Below, piece after piece: positions 1 through 8,007 of a stretch of DNA of 64,000 nucleotides. The stretch is taken from positions 1,064,001 through 1,128,000 of the forward strand of contig NZ_CP127294.1 of NCBI RefSeq assembly GCF_030285625.1, given 5' to 3'. Source of the stretch: Amycolatopsis sp. 2-15 (lineage in GTDB: Bacteria > Actinomycetota > Actinomycetes > Mycobacteriales > Pseudonocardiaceae). The position numbers and the translations under genes are program-made. Numbering within the stretch: position 1 is the first letter of the stretch; each line of letters opens with the position of its first letter. The notes beneath the pieces are model-generated. The model was given only the letters and a program-made list of their open reading frames with translations. It did not search any database and was not told the origin of the DNA.

Positions 1-43
1 CGGCGAGCTGACGGTGCCGTGGGACAGTGTGAACCCGCGGTGA
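1..43 (+). CDS. 3' end of an unidentified upstream gene (partial)
   Basis: Reading from base 2 gives 13 codons (GELTVPWDSVNPR) and then TGA at 41-43. The residues look like ordinary coding sequence, but the fragment is too short to assign. The gene starts outside the window. Confidence 0.4.
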   Translation, partial: GELTVPWDSVNPR

Positions 44-172
44 CTACGAAGAGTGCCCGACTGGGCTGATCAGTGCGGCACGAATGCGTCGTCCGGGTAC
101 GAATCCCACCTGTTCACCGACCCACCCCCGCGGTGTCACCCGGTGGTGACCTGCGGTGATCACGATAGGCAG

Positions 173-961
173 GTGGAACTGCTTCAACACGTCACCGACC
201 TGCTGCGCGGCACGCTGGGGTCGCCGTGGCTCTGGGTGCTCGTGTTCGCCGTCGCGGGTCTGGACGCGCTGCTGCCGTTCATGCCCAGCGAGACGACCGT
301 GGTGACGGTCGCGGTCCTGCTCGGGCCCGACCCGCAGCGGCTGGCGCTGCTGGCGCTCGTCGCGGCGACCGGAGCGTGGGTCGGCGACTGCCTTGGCTAC
401 GCGGTGGGCCGGGCGGCCGGGCCGCGGGCGATCGCGCGGCTGCAGCGCGGGCCGTCGGGGCGGCAGCGCTACGACTGGGCGCGCGAGCAGGTGCGGCGGC
501 AGGCGCCGTTGCTGATCATCGCCGCGCGCTACCTGCCGGGCGGCCGCGTGGCGAGCGGGCTGGCGACGGGCAGCCTCGGCTACCCACTGCGCCGCTTCAT
601 GCCGCTCGACGCGGTCGGCGCCGCCGTGTGGTCGGTCTACAGCGTGCTCATCGGCCTGGTCGGCGACACGACGTTCGCCGACGAGCCGGTGAAGGGCCTG
701 CTCCTGTCGTTCCTCCTCGGCCTCGGCCTGGTCACCCTCATCGAGTTCGCGCGACGCCTTCGCTTGCGACGGCTACGGTCGAGCGATGCACCTGACCGAG
801 GCGATCGACATCCACGCCGACCGCCTGAAGGCGGCAGCCCTCACCGCGGGCCCGTCGGCGCGCCTGCGCAACTGTCCGAAGTGGACGATGCACGACCTGG
901 TGACGCACCTGGCGACAGTGCTCTCGTCCACGGTCGCGGCGATCACGGACCGACCCGCTGA
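173..961 (+). CDS. DedA-family integral membrane protein
   Basis: This is a DedA/SNARE-associated-type membrane protein of about 200 real residues, with several hydrophobic segments. The family signature is present as ARYLPGGRVASG followed by GYPLRRFMPLD, close to the usual F/Y-x-R-x-x-P-G-x-R motif. Family members act as lipid flippases or transporters; the substrate here is unknown. A GTG at 173 (VELLQHVTDLL) fits the family N-terminus better than the upstream start at 53. After about residue 200 the frame becomes Arg/Pro/Gly-rich and runs 176 bp into the next gene, so the true end is probably near 770-800 and a 1-nt indel is possible. The core assignment is firm and the 3' end is not. Confidence 0.75.
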   Translation: MELLQHVTDLLRGTLGSPWLWVLVFAVAGLDALLPFMPSETTVVTVAVLLGPDPQRLALLALVAATGAWVGDCLGYAVGRAAGPRAIARLQRGPSGRQRYDWAREQVRRQAPLLIIAARYLPGGRVASGLATGSLGYPLRRFMPLDAVGAAVWSVYSVLIGLVGDTTFADEPVKGLLLSFLLGLGLVTLIEFARRLRLRRLRSSDAPDRGDRHPRRPPEGGSPHRGPVGAPAQLSEVDDARPGDAPGDSALVHGRGDHGPTR

Positions 962-1463
962 CCCGCTGCCGCCCACCGACTGGGCCGACGCGCTCGGCCG
1001 GTGGGACGGCCAGCGCCTCGCCGTCCGCGAAGCCCTCCGGCTGCCTGCCGATACCCCGGTGCGGTCGCCGTTTCCCGGTGGCGGGCTGCTGACCGTCGGC
1101 CGCTGGGCCCGGCGCCTGGCGCACGAGACGGCGATCCACCGGCTGGACGCGGAGAGCGCCCTGCCCGAGCCGCCGGTCACGCGGTATGCGGACGTGTTCG
1201 CGACGGACGGGATCGACGAGTTCTTGACGTTCTTCGTCCCTCGCCGGGCCGTTCACCAGGACGGCGTCGTGCGGATCGAAGCCGGAGACCGGGTGTGGAC
1301 AGTGGTCCTGCGCTCCGGCGAAGTGCCGGAGCTGGGCGACGGCGCCGCGGACCTCACCATCACCGGCTCACCCGACGACGTCTACCGCGCCCTCTGGGGC
1401 CGCCCCCACGCCGCGCGGATGGTGGGCCACGTCGCACTCACCGAGCCCCTCGCGGCGCCCTGA
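786..1463 (+). CDS. Maleylpyruvate isomerase family mycothiol-dependent enzyme (MDMPI/DinB-like)
   Basis: The 225-residue protein has the actinobacterial MDMPI_N fold signature. WTMHDLVTHL lies near residues 33-42 and HETAIHRLDAE near 113-123, supplying the expected His...Glu...His metal ligands (H41, E114, H118). The C-terminal 90 residues resemble the MDMPI_C domain. Family members are metal-dependent thiol-S-transferases or isomerases using mycothiol; the substrate cannot be told from sequence. The ATG at 786 is well placed for the family N-terminus even though it lies inside the DedA frame. purU begins 15 bp downstream, so co-transcription is likely. Confidence 0.8.
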   Translation: MHLTEAIDIHADRLKAAALTAGPSARLRNCPKWTMHDLVTHLATVLSSTVAAITDRPADPLPPTDWADALGRWDGQRLAVREALRLPADTPVRSPFPGGGLLTVGRWARRLAHETAIHRLDAESALPEPPVTRYADVFATDGIDEFLTFFVPRRAVHQDGVVRIEAGDRVWTVVLRSGEVPELGDGAADLTITGSPDDVYRALWGRPHAARMVGHVALTEPLAAP

Positions 1464-1478
1464 CCAGCACCAGCGAGA

Positions 1479-2351
1479 ATGGCGGGCGTGCCTGATCCCC
1501 AGCGTTACGTGCTCACCTTCGGCTGCCCCGACCGCACCGGCATCATCGCCCGCATCTCGGGCTTCCTCGCCGACCACGGCGGGATGATCGTGGAGGCGGC
1601 GTACCACACCGACCCGGACTCGGGCTGGTTCTTCACGCGCCAGGTGGTGCTGGCGGGGTCGCTGCCGTTCGACGCCGCCGGGTTGCGGGAGCGGTTCGCG
1701 GCCGTCGCGGAGGAGCTGTCGGCCGAATCGAGCTGGCAGGTGCGCGACACCGGTGAGCGCCCGCGCGCGGTCGTGCTCGTCTCGAAGGCCGGGCACTGCC
1801 TGTACGACCTGCTGGGCCGCGTCGCGTCCGGGGAGCTCGACGTGGACATCGCGGCGGTGATCGGCAACCACACGTCGCTCGCGGACATCACGCGGGCGCA
1901 CGGGATTCCGTTCCACCACGTGCCTTTCCCGGCCGACGGGAAGGCCGAGGCGTTCACCGAGGTGCGCAAGCTCGTCGACGAACACGACCCCCACGCCGTG
2001 GTGCTGGCGCGTTTCATGCAGGTGCTGCCGGCCGACCTGTGCGACGAGTGGGCCGGGCGGGCGATCAACATCCACCACAGCTTCCTGCCCTCGTTCATCG
2101 GCGCGCGGCCCTATCACCAGGCGCACGTGCGCGGCGTGAAGCTGATCGGCGCGACCTGCCACTACGTGACGGCCGACCTCGACGCCGGCCCGATCATCGA
2201 GCAGGACGTGATCCGCGTGGACCACGGCGACTCCGTCGACGACCTCGTGCGCAAGGGCCGCGACATCGAGAAGGTGACGCTGGCGCGCGGCCTGCGCTGG
2301 CACCTCGAGGGCCGCGTGCTGGTGCACGGCAACCGGACGATGGTGTTCTGA
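1479..2351 (+). CDS. purU: Formyltetrahydrofolate deformylase
   Basis: PurU hydrolyses 10-formyl-THF to THF and formate in the cytosol, balancing the one-carbon pool. The 290-residue length matches the family. An N-terminal ACT domain (about residues 8-90, starting RYVLTFGCPDRTGIIARIS) precedes a formyltransferase-type catalytic domain. Diagnostic segments are NHTSLADI, INIHHSFLPSF, IGATCHYVT and DLDAGPIIEQD, which hold the Asn/His/Asp catalytic set. The ATG at 1479 is adopted; a GTG at 1488 would remove only three residues. It follows the MDMPI gene closely on the same strand. Confidence 0.95.
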   Translation: MAGVPDPQRYVLTFGCPDRTGIIARISGFLADHGGMIVEAAYHTDPDSGWFFTRQVVLAGSLPFDAAGLRERFAAVAEELSAESSWQVRDTGERPRAVVLVSKAGHCLYDLLGRVASGELDVDIAAVIGNHTSLADITRAHGIPFHHVPFPADGKAEAFTEVRKLVDEHDPHAVVLARFMQVLPADLCDEWAGRAINIHHSFLPSFIGARPYHQAHVRGVKLIGATCHYVTADLDAGPIIEQDVIRVDHGDSVDDLVRKGRDIEKVTLARGLRWHLEGRVLVHGNRTMVF

Positions 2352-2372
2352 GCGCAGACCGCGCGGCGGCGA

Positions 2373-3422
2373 TCAGGCGCCGATCGTCGACGCGTCGATC
2401 ACGAAGCGGTAGCGCACGTCGCTGTTGCCGACGCGGTCGTAGGCCTCGTTCACTCGGTCGGCGGAGATCGTCTCGATCTCGGCACCGACGCCGTGCTCGG
2501 CGCAGAAGTCGAGCATCTCCTGGGTCTCGGCGATGCCACCGATCATCGAGCCGGCGAGGATCTTGTTGCCGCCCAGCAGCGAGAAAACGTTGTACTCCAA
2601 CGGCTCGCCGGGCGCACCGACGTTCACCATCGCGCCGCCGACGCGCAGCAGGCTCAGATACGCGTCCACCGGCAGCTTCGCCGACACGGTGTTGAGCACC
2701 AGGTCGAACCGGCCGCGCAGAACGTCGAAAGTGGACTCGTCGCTGGTGGCGAAGTAGTCCTTCGCCCCGAGCTTGAAGCCGTCTTCCTGCTTCTTCAGGC
2801 TCTGGCTCAGCACGGTGACCTCGGCGCCCATCGCCGCGGCGAGCTTCACGGCCATGTGACCGAGCCCGCCGAAGCCGACGACCGCGACCTTCTTGCCCGG
2901 GCCCGCGCCCCACTGGCGCAGCGGTGAGTACGTGGTGATGCCCGCGCACAGCAGCGGTGCGGCGACGTCGAGGCTGATGCCCTCCGGGATACGGCACACG
3001 AAGGCGTCCTTCACCACGACCTGGCGGCTGTATCCGCCGTAGGTGACCTCGCCGTCGAAGCCGACGCCGTTGTAGGTCTGCACGTTGCCCTTCACACAGA
3101 ACTGCTCCGTGCCGGCGACGCAGTACTCGCACTCGCCGCACGAGTCGACCATGCAGCCGACCCCGACGCGGTCGCCGACCTGGTACTTCGTGACGCCCGA
3201 GCCCACCGCGGCGACGACGCCGGCGATCTCGTGGCCGGGCACCATCGGGAAGGTCGAGCCGCCCCACTCGTCACGGGCCTGGTGGATGTCACTGTGGCAG
3301 ATGCCGGCGAAGGCGATGTCGATCAGCACGTCTTCCGGACGCAGGTCGCGGCGCTCGATCGTCGTCGGCGCGAGCGGCTGCCCCGCGGCCGGTGCGGCGA
3401 TGGCGGGTGTGGTGGTGGGCAT
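2373..3422 (-). CDS. Zinc-dependent NAD(P) alcohol dehydrogenase (MDR family, YahK/CAD-like)
   Basis: This 349-residue medium-chain dehydrogenase has catalytic zinc ligands in GICHSD (C42) and PGHE (H64, E65). A four-cysteine structural zinc loop follows in the pattern C-x2-C-x2-C-x7-C, and the cofactor-binding motif is [12 protein letters not shown]. It resembles YahK-type broad aldehyde reductases. Start choice: the ATG at 3422 is preceded by GGAGG with good spacing, which favours it over the ATG at 3464. It is divergent from the TetR gene at 3544, with two palindromic operators between them, so aldehyde- or alcohol-responsive repression is inferred. Confidence 0.9.
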   Translation of the reverse strand: MPTTTPAIAAPAAGQPLAPTTIERRDLRPEDVLIDIAFAGICHSDIHQARDEWGGSTFPMVPGHEIAGVVAAVGSGVTKYQVGDRVGVGCMVDSCGECEYCVAGTEQFCVKGNVQTYNGVGFDGEVTYGGYSRQVVVKDAFVCRIPEGISLDVAAPLLCAGITTYSPLRQWGAGPGKKVAVVGFGGLGHMAVKLAAAMGAEVTVLSQSLKKQEDGFKLGAKDYFATSDESTFDVLRGRFDLVLNTVSAKLPVDAYLSLLRVGGAMVNVGAPGEPLEYNVFSLLGGNKILAGSMIGGIAETQEMLDFCAEHGVGAEIETISADRVNEAYDRVGNSDVRYRFVIDASTIGA

Positions 3423-3464
3423 GAAATCCTCCAGACAAACCGGGCACCTCGCCCGGGTTTTCAC

Positions 3465-3512
3465 GATGTAAGACCCCCCTTACATCCTCTATAGTAAGAG
3501 GGGTCTTACATC
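3465..3512. promoter_or_regulatory. Paired TetR-type operators between alcohol dehydrogenase and tetR
   Basis: Two dyads of the form GTAAG-N6-CTTAC lie at 3466-3485 (ATGTAAG/CTTACAT arms) and 3494-3509. Together they make a near-perfect 19-bp inverted repeat, 3465-3483 against 3494-3512, with one mismatch. The position in the divergent promoter region of a TetR gene and its neighbour makes this the likely autoregulatory operator. Confidence 0.75.
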
Positions 3513-3543
3513 CGCGCGACCGAGATCGGGTGTGATCCACGAC

Positions 3544-4143
3544 ATGGGCGGCAAGTACCACCACGGCGACCTGCGCGCCGAACTCGTGCGCGGATCACTC
3601 GACCTGATCGCCGAACAGGGCCTGGAGGGCTTCTCCGTCGCCCAGGTCGCGAAGCGCGCGAACGTCTCCGCCGCCGCGCCGTACCGACACTTCCCCGACC
3701 GGTCCAGCCTGCTGGCCGCCGTCGCCGCCGCGGCCGCCTGCCGGCTGCGCGACCTCGTCGACAAGGTCATCGCCGAGGAACCCGACCCGGTCACCCGCAT
3801 GGCCTCCGCGCAGGGCGCCTACACCCGCTTCTTCATCGACACGCGCCTCGGCTTCCCGGTCCTCTTCGCCGACGGCCTGGCCAACCCCGAGTACACCGAA
3901 ATGCACGACCAGCGCCGCGCCCTGTTCGACACGTTCCTCACCCTCAGCCTCGCCGTCACCGACGGCCACGCCGAGGCCCTCGAACTGCTCGAACAACTCA
4001 ACGCCCAGTCCCACGGCTACGGCGCGCTGTACCTGGACGGGGTCTCGCCGCGCATGGGCTACTCGGCGGACCAGGTGGTGACCAAGTCGACGCGGGCGGC
4101 GCGGATCGTGATCGAGGCTTACCGGACGGCGGGTCAGAGGTAG
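3544..4143 (+). CDS. TetR/AcrR-family transcriptional regulator
   Basis: The 199-residue protein has an N-terminal TetR helix-turn-helix (YHHGDLRAELVRGSLDLIAE, then FSVAQVAKRANVSAAAPYRHF) and a C-terminal ligand domain of the TetR_C_WHG type found in YahK-neighbour regulators. The ATG at 3544 is preferred to the GTG at 3532 because the family usually begins at M-G-x-K/Y-H. It is divergent from the zinc alcohol dehydrogenase, with the GTAAG/CTTAC operators between them, so it probably represses both itself and that enzyme. The ligand is not predictable. Confidence 0.88.
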   Translation: MGGKYHHGDLRAELVRGSLDLIAEQGLEGFSVAQVAKRANVSAAAPYRHFPDRSSLLAAVAAAAACRLRDLVDKVIAEEPDPVTRMASAQGAYTRFFIDTRLGFPVLFADGLANPEYTEMHDQRRALFDTFLTLSLAVTDGHAEALELLEQLNAQSHGYGALYLDGVSPRMGYSADQVVTKSTRAARIVIEAYRTAGQR

Positions 4144-4473
4144 TCGAAGAAGCGGCCGCCCCAGGTGATCTCAGGCCGCAGCGCCGTGTTGACGCCGTCG
4201 TAGGGCTCCCAGGTCTCCGGCTCGTCGATGAGCCGATAGCCGAGGTCGGCGAGCGCGGTCTCGACGAGCCGTCGGTCTTCGGCCTCGAAGAAGACGTCGC
4301 GCTCTTCGCTGTCGTACGCGCCGGGATTGCAGGGGGCCGGCGAGCGCGAGGAACCGGCGCCGGGTGGCGTCGTGGTCGTAGCCGTGCGGGATCTCCGGAT
4401 TGCCGGGCTCGTCGGCCGCTCGAAGCGCCCGCCACATCGCCTCACCGGTCAGCACCGGCTCATCCGCCCCCAC
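4134..4473 (-). pseudogene. Conserved small hypothetical protein broken by a +1 frameshift
   Basis: Two reading frames must be joined to give one sensible protein. The N-terminal half (from GTG 4473, VGADEPVLTGEAMWRALR...) runs to about 4337. The C-terminal half (AYDSEERDVFFEAEDRRL... ending GRFFDYL) is read one base later and stops at 4134. The switch falls at a run of five G at 4332-4336 (C5 on the coding strand), and removing one base restores about 112 codons. I do not recognise the family. It overlaps the tetR stop by 10 bp, tail to tail. It is either a genuine pseudogene or a homopolymer sequencing error. Confidence 0.65.
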
Positions 4474-4527
4474 GAGTCGGGCCGGCCCGTCGTCTCCACG
4501 ACGGCGAACCGGCCCGGCGCCGCGAAA

Positions 4528-5541
4528 TCAGCTGAGCCGCACCAGCATCTTGCCGGTGTTCGCGCCGCTGAGGAGGCCCAGGAAGGCGTCCGGCGCGTTG
4601 CGGATGCCGTCCACGATGGTCTCCGAGTACTTGATCTCGCCGGAGGCCACCAGGGGCGCCACCTCGGACACGAACTGCTGCTGCAGGTGCCAGTGGTCGA
4701 GCACGAGCATGCCGCGGATCGTGAGGCGCTTGGCGATGATCTGGACCATGTTGCGCGGCGCGGGCGTCGCCTCGGTGGCGTTGTACTGCGAGATCATGCC
4801 GCACACCGTGATGCGCCCGTGCAGGTTCATCGACGCGATGGCGGCCTCGAGGTGCTCGCCGCCGACGTTGTCGAAGTAGACGTCGATGCCCTCGGGCGCG
4901 GCGGCGGCCAGCTGCTGGGCGACGGGTCCGTCCTTGTAGTTGAAGGCGGCGTCGAAGCCGAGGTCCTCGACGAGGTGGCGCACCTTCTCCGCCGAACCAG
5001 CGCTGCCGATCACGCGCTTGGCGCCCTTGAGCTTCGCCAGCTGGCCGACGAGCGAACCCACCGCGCCGGCCGCGCCGGAGACGAACACCGTGTCGCCCGG
5101 CTTGAACTCCGCGGTGACCAGGAGCCCGGCGTACGCGGTGAGGCCCGGCATGCCGAGCACGCCCAGGTACGTCGAAAGCGGCGCGACGGAACCGTCGACC
5201 TTCACGACCTTCGTCGCGTCGACCACGGCGTGGGTGCGCCAGCCGAGCTGGTGCAGCACGTGGTCACCGGGCTTGAAGCCGTCCACAGTGGACTCCACGA
5301 CCTCGCCGACCGCGCCGCCGCTCATCGCCTCGCCGACCGCGAAGGGCGGTGCGTAGGACTTCGCGTCGTTCATCCGGCCGCGCATGGCCGGGTCGACACT
5401 CATGAACACGTTGCGCACCAGCAGCTGACCGCCGGCCGGCGTCGGGATGTCGGTGTCGACGATGTCGAAGTCGGCCGACGTCGGGACGCCGTGCGGACGG
5501 GCAGCGAGCCGGATCTCGGTCGCCTGGGTCGGTGCGTTCAC
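4528..5541 (-). CDS. NADP-dependent oxidoreductase (CurA/prostaglandin-reductase-like MDR)
   Basis: The 337-residue protein is a zinc-free MDR of the leukotriene B4 dehydrogenase/CurA group, which reduces enones with NADPH. Family marks are FMSVDPAMRGRM near the N-terminus, VSGAAGAVGSLVGQLAKLKG for nucleotide binding, and YFDNVGGEHLEAAI, with ISQYNAT further on. There are no zinc-ligand cysteines. The GTG at 5541 has GGAG seven bases upstream, which is better than the far-upstream alternatives. It stands alone on the minus strand between the frameshifted gene and the SRPBCC gene. The physiological substrate is unknown. Confidence 0.9.
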   Translation of the reverse strand: MNAPTQATEIRLAARPHGVPTSADFDIVDTDIPTPAGGQLLVRNVFMSVDPAMRGRMNDAKSYAPPFAVGEAMSGGAVGEVVESTVDGFKPGDHVLHQLGWRTHAVVDATKVVKVDGSVAPLSTYLGVLGMPGLTAYAGLLVTAEFKPGDTVFVSGAAGAVGSLVGQLAKLKGAKRVIGSAGSAEKVRHLVEDLGFDAAFNYKDGPVAQQLAAAAPEGIDVYFDNVGGEHLEAAIASMNLHGRITVCGMISQYNATEATPAPRNMVQIIAKRLTIRGMLVLDHWHLQQQFVSEVAPLVASGEIKYSETIVDGIRNAPDAFLGLLSGANTGKMLVRLS

Positions 5542-5657
5542 CACTGAACTCCAAATCGTAGAGACTGGGTCGAACCGGGGCCATCGCCCCGCATACACCC
5601 GCCCCAACGAGCAAACCGGGGCGATCATTCCGATTATGCCCGGCCGTGTGGCAAGCG

Positions 5658-6092
5658 CTACACGATCTCCTCGAGCTTGCCGAGCACGCCGTCGTAGATC
5701 TTCTTCAGCCCACCGGGCGCGAAGGTCTTCTCGAAGAAGCCGCCGACGCCACCGGCGCCGTCCCAGCTGGTCTGGATCCGCACGACGCTGCCCGCGCCCG
5801 AAGGCGAAACCGTCCAGGTCGTGACCATGCTGGAGTTCGCGTCGGTCTCCACGAGGGTGCCCGGCGCCGGCTCGCTCACGGTCGCGGCGACGTCGCGCAC
5901 GCGCTTCGACGTAGCCTGCAGCTTCCAGCTCGCCTTGGTGCCCGCGCCCACGCCACCGTCGGTGACCTCGTAGTCGCGGTAGTGCTCGGTGAGCAGCTTC
6001 GGCCGGGTCTCGGCGTAGTCGGCGACCAGCTCGCGAACCCTGTCCACCGGCGCGTCGATCGTGCGCTCCGCGGTGGCCGTGACCTTACCCAT
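5658..6092 (-). CDS. SRPBCC-family (polyketide cyclase/START-like) protein
   Basis: The 144-residue protein has the Bet v1/START-like pattern, starting VTATAERTIDAPVDRVRELVADY, with a central run of beta strands (VRIQTSWDGAGG) and a long C-terminal amphipathic helix. Such proteins bind hydrophobic ligands or act as cyclases, and many actinobacterial copies have no known role. The ATG at 6092 is preceded by GAGGAG and matches the family start, so the longer frame to 6164 is rejected. No partner gene is evident. Confidence 0.8.
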   Translation of the reverse strand: MGKVTATAERTIDAPVDRVRELVADYAETRPKLLTEHYRDYEVTDGGVGAGTKASWKLQATSKRVRDVAATVSEPAPGTLVETDANSSMVTTWTVSPSGAGSVVRIQTSWDGAGGVGGFFEKTFAPGGLKKIYDGVLGKLEEIV

Positions 6093-6195
6093 CTCGCTCC
6101 TCGCTGTACTGGAGAACCCCTCACGCGCCACCTTCGCACACGGTCCGATCGGGCACCGCGTCACCAGGGGTTTTCCCGCCGAGGGTCACACGGAA

Positions 6196-6229
6196 AACGG
6201 GCCGCCCGGAAAGTCCTGGACGGCCCGTT
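6196..6229 (-). terminator. Intrinsic terminator of the ABC substrate-binding protein gene
   Basis: A 9-bp perfect stem (AACGGGCCG at 6196-6204 with CGGCCCGTT at 6221-6229) ends in TTTTCC when read on the minus strand. It lies 17 bases past the stop of the minus-strand gene at 6246. Confidence 0.7.
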
Positions 6230-6245
6230 CACCCGCTGAAAACAC

Positions 6246-7172
6246 TCAGGCGAGGCCCTGCTGCGTCAGCCAGTCCTTCGCGACGTCGGCAGCCGGGTCA
6301 CCGTCGGAGTCCACGCGCTTGTTCAGCTCGCGCATCCCGTCGGTGGTCAGCTTCGCCGAAACGGCGTTGACCACGGCCGCGAAGTCGGCGCCACGCTCGT
6401 CGAGCACCTTCTTGTTCACCGCAGGCACCACGTTCTCCGTCGGCACGATCTGCAGGTCGTCCTTGAGCGCCACGTACTGCGGGTCGCCGACCAGCGGGCT
6501 CACCGAGTCGACCGGGATCACGGTCGCCGCGCCGGAGTTGAGCTGCTGCACGCGCGGCCCGGCTTCCTGCACGGTCTGGAACGAGGTGTTCGTCAGCTTG
6601 TAGACATCGGTGAAGCCCTTGTAGCAAGGCAGCCGCGACTCGCACTCCGGCGGCCCGGCCATGACGACCTTCGGCAGCTTCTTGAGGTCGCTGATGCTCG
6701 TGATGCCGTTGGCCTTCGCAAGGTCGGCCTTCATGATGTAGGTGTTCTTGTCCTCGGCCGCGGCGTAGTTCAGCAGCACGATGCCGTCCGGCGCGAACAG
6801 CTCCGTGAGCTGCTGGTGCTCACCGTCGGCCGTCTTCACCGCGTCCTTGCCGAACCCCGTGGTGATCGCCGCGCCCTGGTACTCGGGCAGGAACTGCAGC
6901 TCACCCGACTTGAGCGACGGGTAGATCAGCTCCCGCGAACCCAGGTTCAGCTTGCGCGTGACCGGGTAGCCCTTGGCCTCCAGCGCGGCCGCGTAGATTT
7001 CCGCCAGGATCTGGCTGTCGGTGAAGTTGAACGACGCGACGACGATCGGCGCCCCGCCCTTGCCCTGCGCGGCGGGCTGGCCGCTGTCGGAGCCCCCACC
7101 CCCACACGCGGTCAGGCCGAGCGCGGCCACCGCCACCAACGCGGCCACTCGGATGTTCCGGGTCCAGCGCAC
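6246..7172 (-). CDS. Glycine betaine/choline-type ABC transporter substrate-binding lipoprotein
   Basis: The 308-residue extracellular binding protein has a lipoprotein signal peptide (MRWTRNIRVAALVAVAALGL) with lipobox LTAC at about residue 23, followed by a Gly/Ser linker. The mature part matches the OpuAC/ProX/OsmF fold: SFNFTDSQILAEIYAAALE, LGSRELIYPSLKSGELQ, and FLPEYQGA early, with VNKKVLDERG late. It would capture osmoprotectants or other quaternary amines. It is divergent from two permease genes at 7306 and 8004. No ATPase gene lies nearby, so the complex must borrow or share an ATPase encoded elsewhere. Confidence 0.88.
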   Translation of the reverse strand: MRWTRNIRVAALVAVAALGLTACGGGGSDSGQPAAQGKGGAPIVVASFNFTDSQILAEIYAAALEAKGYPVTRKLNLGSRELIYPSLKSGELQFLPEYQGAAITTGFGKDAVKTADGEHQQLTELFAPDGIVLLNYAAAEDKNTYIMKADLAKANGITSISDLKKLPKVVMAGPPECESRLPCYKGFTDVYKLTNTSFQTVQEAGPRVQQLNSGAATVIPVDSVSPLVGDPQYVALKDDLQIVPTENVVPAVNKKVLDERGADFAAVVNAVSAKLTTDGMRELNKRVDSDGDPAADVAKDWLTQQGLA

Positions 7173-7305
7173 GTCCCCACACTCCTCGTGTCACGAACAG
7201 AGGATTGGACCCTAACGGTGAGCCAGGACAGAAACCACATTCCGGGAATCACCGCTGCCGAATCTCAACAACCGAAATCACCGCGCTCGAACGGGGTAAC
7301 CTTCC

Positions 7306-8007
7306 GTGGTGCATGCGTCTTCGGTCACCCCGCTGCTCACTGAGAGCAGCCGGCCGATCTTCGAGTGGCGGTGGGTCGAGCGCAACGCCGACGCCATCGG
7401 CCAACGCCTTGGTGAACACATCGCCCTCACGGCCACGGCCCTGGGCATCGGCTTGGTGGTGTCGCTCGTACTGGCCACGCTGTGCCTGCGCTACCGCTGG
7501 TTCTACCCGTTGGTGCTGGGCACCGCGGGTGCCTTGTACGTGATCCCGAGCCTGGGGGCGTTCGCGCTGCTGGTGCCGTTCTTCGGGCTCACGTTCACCA
7601 CGGCGGTGATCCCGTTGGCCACTTACACGCTGCTGATCCTGATCCGCAACATCGTCACGGGCGTGCAGCAGGTGCCCGCCGAGGTGCGCGAGGCCGCGAT
7701 CGGGATGGGCTTCACCCGCGGGCGGCTGCTGTGGCAGGTGGAGCTGCCACTGGCGCTGCCCGTGGTGATCGCCGGCCTGCGCGTGGCCGCCGTGACCACG
7801 ATCGGCCTGGTCACGGTCACGTCGCTGCTCGGCATGGGCGGGCTCGGGTACTTCATCCGCGCCGGCATCCAGACGACCACGCCGAACCCGAGCCCGATCA
7901 TCGTCGGCGTGGTGCTGTCGGTGGTGCTCGCGGTGGTCGTCGACCTGTTGTTGTGGCTGAGCGAGCGCGCGCTCGCGCCGTGGGTGCGGAAGGTGCGGGC
8001 GCGATGA
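7306..8007 (+). CDS. ABC transporter permease (osmoprotectant/OpuC-type), first subunit
   Basis: The 233-residue inner-membrane protein has about six hydrophobic segments and the BPD-type EAA loop (VREAAIGMGFTRGRLLWQVELPLALPVVIAGLR), where the ATPase would dock. It matches OpuCB/OsmW-type permeases. The start is one of two adjacent GTG codons (7306, 7309). It overlaps the next permease by 4 bp (ATGA), so the two are translationally coupled. The divergent gene at 6246 encodes the binding protein. Confidence 0.9.
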   Translation: MVHASSVTPLLTESSRPIFEWRWVERNADAIGQRLGEHIALTATALGIGLVVSLVLATLCLRYRWFYPLVLGTAGALYVIPSLGAFALLVPFFGLTFTTAVIPLATYTLLILIRNIVTGVQQVPAEVREAAIGMGFTRGRLLWQVELPLALPVVIAGLRVAAVTTIGLVTVTSLLGMGGLGYFIRAGIQTTTPNPSPIIVGVVLSVVLAVVVDLLLWLSERALAPWVRKVRAR

